Below, piece by piece: positions 61,225-64,000 of a stretch of 64,000 nucleotides of DNA. A program made the position numbers and the translations under genes. Source of the DNA: Donghicola sp041224595 (GTDB lineage Bacteria; Pseudomonadota; Alphaproteobacteria; Rhodobacterales; Rhodobacteraceae); the NCBI RefSeq assembly GCF_041224595.1, contig NZ_JBGFGN010000116.1, positions 51,978 through 115,977 of the forward strand, written 5' to 3'. The notes under the pieces are model-generated. The model ran no database searches, was not told the origin of the DNA, and saw only the letters and a program-made list of their open reading frames with translations. Positions within the stretch are counted from its first letter, which is position 1; the number at the start of each line of letters is the position of its first letter.

Positions 61225-61897
61225 AGCCGCTCAGGGTCGCATAGCTGTCCAAAGGGTCCCGCTCGGTGCGCGTGGCGTTCACCGGTGCCTCTGGATCCGG
61301 TCTGCCCAAAGCGATCCCGCAGACGACCATTTCGGTGTCGTCCAGCGCCAGATGGTCGTGAACGACATCCGCAAAATTTGCCAGCGCGCCAATTCCGCAG
61401 GTGCCATAGCCCATATCCTCGGCCGCGAGCAGCCCCGCCATCAGCGACAGCCCCAGATCCATAAAGCAGCCTTTGCCCATGGCCGGATCGATGGTGACCA
61501 CAAGTCCCACCGGCGCATCAAAGAACCGGTAATTCGCCGCGAACTGCGCTTTTCGCCCCGCAAGGTCGCGTTTTTCGATCCCCAACGCCGCATAAAGCGC
61601 ATATCCCGCCGCACGCTGTTTGGCCTTGAGCGCGGCAGGCATGGGTTTGGGAAAGTAGCTATACTCTGACACCATGGGCCGATCAGTGGCGATGGCTTGG
61701 GCCAAGGCGTCCTTGAGGTCGGCCAATGGCCCCCCCGTCAGGGCATGAAATCGCCCCGGTTGCAGGTTCGCCCCGCTGGGGGCGCTCCGCGCTGCACGCA
61801 AGATACGCTCAACATCCGCACGCGGCACAGGATCGGGCCGAAAGGCCCGAACCGAATGGCGCGCGAGTAGCGCTTTCTCAACGTGCGACAGGGTCAC
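61211..61897 (-). CDS. Nitroreductase-family flavoprotein
   Basis: The 228-residue protein has the nitroreductase fold signatures ALLARHSVRAFRPDPVP, AARSAPSGANLQPGRF (FMN-binding), LSLMAGLLAAEDMGYGTCGIGALA and CGIALGRPDPEAPVN. It is an NAD(P)H-dependent FMN enzyme of unknown substrate. It starts at a GTG overlapping the bioY stop, so it belongs to the bioMNY operon. Confidence 0.85.
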   Translation of the reverse strand: MTLSHVEKALLARHSVRAFRPDPVPRADVERILRAARSAPSGANLQPGRFHALTGGPLADLKDALAQAIATDRPMVSEYSYFPKPMPAALKAKQRAAGYALYAALGIEKRDLAGRKAQFAANYRFFDAPVGLVVTIDPAMGKGCFMDLGLSLMAGLLAAEDMGYGTCGIGALANFADVVHDHLALDDTEMVVCGIALGRPDPEAPVNATRTERDPLDSYATLSGFTET

Positions 61898-62436
61898 GAG
61901 CGCGACAGCACGCTCGAGGGACGCGACCGCGCAAGACCTGCGGTGATAAAGCCAGCCAGAACCGCTTTGATTACGTCACCCGGGATAAAGGCGGTGACCA
62001 GAAGCGTCGCATCAACCAGAGTTTTGTCCAGCATCACGCTAAGCCCGACGATGCCAAAGACATACATCACAATGATCCCACCCACGATCGACGCGACAGA
62101 GGCAACCAGCGCCAGATTGGCGGTGCACCGCTCCACGATCAGGCCGGTCACAAATGCCGCAACGGGCCAGCCGATCAGAAAACCGACCGACGGGCTGGCA
62201 AAAGCACCAAGACCGCCGCGACCACCGGCAAGGAACGGCAACCCCAAAGCAACCAGCACAAGGAACAGCAGCACGGCCAATGCACCGCGACGCGCACCCA
62301 GAACGGTACCGCACAGCATGACGCCCATGCTTTGGGCGGTGATCGGCACGCCAAAGGCCAGCGTGAATTTCGGGATCAGACCCAGTGCCGCAATGAGGGC
62401 GGCGAATAGGGCAATCATAGCAATCGAGCGTTCCAT
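61894..62436 (-). CDS. bioY: Biotin ECF transporter substrate-specific component
   Basis: The 180-residue membrane protein has six hydrophobic helices and the BioY signatures TLAFGVPITAQSMGVMLCGTVLGARRGALAV and GGRGGLGAFASPSVGFLIGWPVAAF. It binds biotin and associates with BioMN. ATG 62436 is chosen (GGAAGC upstream). It follows bioN by 37 bases. Confidence 0.92.
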   Translation of the reverse strand: MERSIAMIALFAALIAALGLIPKFTLAFGVPITAQSMGVMLCGTVLGARRGALAVLLFLVLVALGLPFLAGGRGGLGAFASPSVGFLIGWPVAAFVTGLIVERCTANLALVASVASIVGGIIVMYVFGIVGLSVMLDKTLVDATLLVTAFIPGDVIKAVLAGFITAGLARSRPSSVLSRS

Positions 62437-62473
62437 ACCGGCTTCCGTTTCCTGTTCGTTAGTGTTCGCATAT

Positions 62474-63085
62474 TTATTTCTGAGTGGCGGCAATACCGCC
62501 CCGCGCCCGCAGCGCTTCGGAGACATGCTCTGCATCATCCAGCGCACTCGCGGCAAGTGGCATCACAATCTGCCAACGTGACCGCCGCGTTGAACGGGCC
62601 TGCCATGCCTCGGACAGTTGGGCGCCCTTTTGCGCGATGGCGGGGGTAAAGCGGATCACCAGCGCGATCGACAACTCCAAAGCACGGGTCGGCAACCCCA
62701 GCTTTCGCAAGGGCGCCGTCAAAAAGCTAACGACCGCAACCATATCGCTGAGCCGCGATGTCATCGTCACAAAGTTGGCCAGCATCAGCGCCGTCAGCAA
62801 GCGCAGCGCAACGACCGCCCCTTCACTCACTTGCCCCGTCGCACCATGCCAGACGGCCAAAAGCAGCAGGAACGGCCAGAGAACCCGCAGGCTGTGCAGG
62901 TTCGCGGCAGCAAAGCGCCATCCGCCGCTACAGACCAACGCCGCAGCACCGCAAAGCGCGGCCCCCTGCCAGATCGGGCTGTCGATCGCAAAAAGCACCA
63001 TCGTCGCCAGGGACAACACCGCCAGTTTCAGCCCCGCAGGAACGCGGTGGGCCCAAATCTCAACGGGTGAGGTCAGCGAGATCAT
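62474..63085 (-). CDS. bioN: Biotin ECF transporter transmembrane component
   Basis: The 203-residue EcfT-type protein has membrane helices in its first two thirds and the two Ala-Arg-x ATPase-coupling motifs, QARSTRR and ALRARGG, near the C-terminus. It couples BioM ATP hydrolysis to BioY. Its start overlaps bioM by 26 bases. Confidence 0.88.
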   Translation of the reverse strand: MISLTSPVEIWAHRVPAGLKLAVLSLATMVLFAIDSPIWQGAALCGAAALVCSGGWRFAAANLHSLRVLWPFLLLLAVWHGATGQVSEGAVVALRLLTALMLANFVTMTSRLSDMVAVVSFLTAPLRKLGLPTRALELSIALVIRFTPAIAQKGAQLSEAWQARSTRRSRWQIVMPLAASALDDAEHVSEALRARGGIAATQK

Positions 63086-63806
63086 CAGCCTCTCCCCATG
63101 TGATCATCTGCGTTTCGAAAGCGTCGAGAACCGCGTCAGCCGGTCCATCAAGACGCAGCTTGCCGTCATCCAGCCAGATCACGCGATCAAAGTGCCGAAC
63201 GGTCGCCGGATCGTGGGTGATCTGGATCACCGTGGCATCCACCTGATCCACATAACGCATCAACTGCATCCGCGTTGGGATATCCAGCCCCGAATACGGC
63301 TCATCGAGCAGAATAACCGCTGGGTTCATCGCCAAGACTGCCATCAAGCACACCAGTTGCTTTTGCCCTTGGGACAGGGAATGAGTGGGCATCTTGGCCC
63401 AAGCCGTCTTGCCGAAACGCGACAGGATTTCAGCGGTGTTTTCCGCGACCGTGGATTTGTCCTGTCCCAGTTGCTGTAGGCCAAAGCCGATTTCTTCTTC
63501 CACGGTGGGAAAGATAATCTGATGGTCAGGGTTCTGGAAAATAATGCCAACGGTGCGCAGGGCCGCTTTGCGATCACGCGCCAGATCCGTCCCGTTGACC
63601 AAGGCGCGCCCGTCGTCGCAGGGCTGCAAGCCTGCCAAAACCCGCGCCAGCGTCGTCTTGCCCGATCCGTTCCGCCCGACAATCGCAATGCGGCGTTCTT
63701 GGGCCGTCAGGGTCAGGTTTTCGAGAATCCGGTTGCCCTCCCGACGGACCGTTGCGGCCTCGAGGGTGATCTGAGGTGGCGTACTGAGCGGCAGTTTTCC
63801 GGACAT
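63060..63806 (-). CDS. bioM: Biotin ECF transporter ATPase
   Basis: The 248-residue ABC ATPase of the energy-coupling factor type has Walker A GRNGSGKTTLAR, Q-loop VGIIFQNPDHQIIFPTVEEEIGFG, signature LSQGQKQLVCLMAVLA and Walker B AVILLDEPYSGLD. It heads the bioMNY-nitroreductase operon. ATG 63806 is preferred over 63815. Its promoter region is only 56 bases long before a probable insertion-sequence end. Confidence 0.9.
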   Translation of the reverse strand: MSGKLPLSTPPQITLEAATVRREGNRILENLTLTAQERRIAIVGRNGSGKTTLARVLAGLQPCDDGRALVNGTDLARDRKAALRTVGIIFQNPDHQIIFPTVEEEIGFGLQQLGQDKSTVAENTAEILSRFGKTAWAKMPTHSLSQGQKQLVCLMAVLAMNPAVILLDEPYSGLDIPTRMQLMRYVDQVDATVIQITHDPATVRHFDRVIWLDDGKLRLDGPADAVLDAFETQMITWGEADDLADLTR

Positions 63807-63861
63807 CTCCCCCATCCTATCGGCCCTTTTTCCGCGCTTGCATATGCAGAATTTCCCCGAA

Positions 63862-64000
63862 TGTCAACGGCGGAGTAAAATTCGGCCATTGTGGCGGAGC
63901 AAAAGTCGGCCAGTTTGGGGCGAGCGCCTTGGAGCGTGCGGCCCTCATATAGCAAGCCCGGTCCAAGGCGCATTGGCCGTCAGGCCAATTCTGTGAGGTT
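63862..64000. mobile_element. Probable end of an IS21-family insertion sequence
   Basis: The sequence starts TGTCAACGGCGGAG and carries two near-identical 20-base repeats, GGCGGAGTAAAATTCGGCCA (63869-63888) and GGCGGAGCAAAAGTCGGCCA (63893-63912), matching at 18 of 20 positions and spaced 24 bases. Multiple terminal repeats and a TGT end are typical of IS21-family elements. The transposase genes would lie beyond the window, so this rests only on the end structure. Confidence 0.55.

Overview
The window is a GC-rich, densely coded stretch of bacterial chromosome or large plasmid. It most resembles a marine alphaproteobacterium of the Rhodobacteraceae (Roseobacter group). The pointers are a hmuRSTUV haem operon, a TRAP transporter, Hint-domain and RTX secreted proteins, a BioMNY biotin transporter, PQQ-associated genes and many short overlapping operons. 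No rRNA, tRNA or CRISPR array was seen. This placement is an inference from gene content, not a computed phylogeny.

Layout. 1-4.6 kb: end of a TonB haem receptor, then hmuSTUV (haem uptake and degradation). 4.6-8.3 kb: an AT-richer patch with an unrecognised lipoprotein, a GSCFA protein overlapping an SGNH-type protein, and a small WGR protein. 8.4-13.4 kb (minus): a two-component system followed by two PQQ-alcohol-oxidation accessory genes and a small secreted protein, without a dehydrogenase. 13.6-20.4 kb: an active/inactive pair of M16 peptidases, a lipoprotein hydrolase, a Cys-cluster protein, a beta-lactamase-fold hydrolase and a GST. 20.5-26.5 kb (minus): ethanolamine ammonia-lyase eutBC behind a TRAP transporter and a DeoR regulator. 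Divergent from these, 26.7-30.7 kb: a GlpA-like dehydrogenase, a second flavoprotein and an FGGY kinase. 31-34.9 kb: membrane protein, NAD-binding protein, PreA-like flavoprotein, PQQ sugar dehydrogenase.

35.0-40.5 kb holds what looks like a D-apionate catabolic cluster: an ApnO-like oxidoisomerase, an OiaK-like four-carbon acid sugar kinase, a FadR-type regulator and an OiaX-like RuBisCO-like protein. An identical 14-base motif lies upstream of both the apnO/oiaK divergent promoter and oiaX, so the regulator probably controls both units. 40.5-47.8 kb: beta-lactamase-fold hydrolase, AraC regulator, DUF2322-like protein, hemerythrin, flavin monooxygenase and an AcoR-like regulator without a GAFTGA loop.

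48-58.8 kb is an island of probable exported proteins: an RTX protein, a Hint-domain protein and a 2,477-residue protein. The last is built as two copies of a large module, each with five about 170-residue repeats, a LamG-like domain and a PA14-like domain. A decayed manC fragment and an 18-base perfect palindrome lie between the first two. 59-63.8 kb: a short acyl-CoA ligase and an atypical thiolase converge on a bioMNY-nitroreductase operon. The window ends in what looks like one end of an IS21-family insertion sequence, 56 bases upstream of bioM. The giant repeat protein and the apionate/RuBisCO-like cluster are the most interesting parts.
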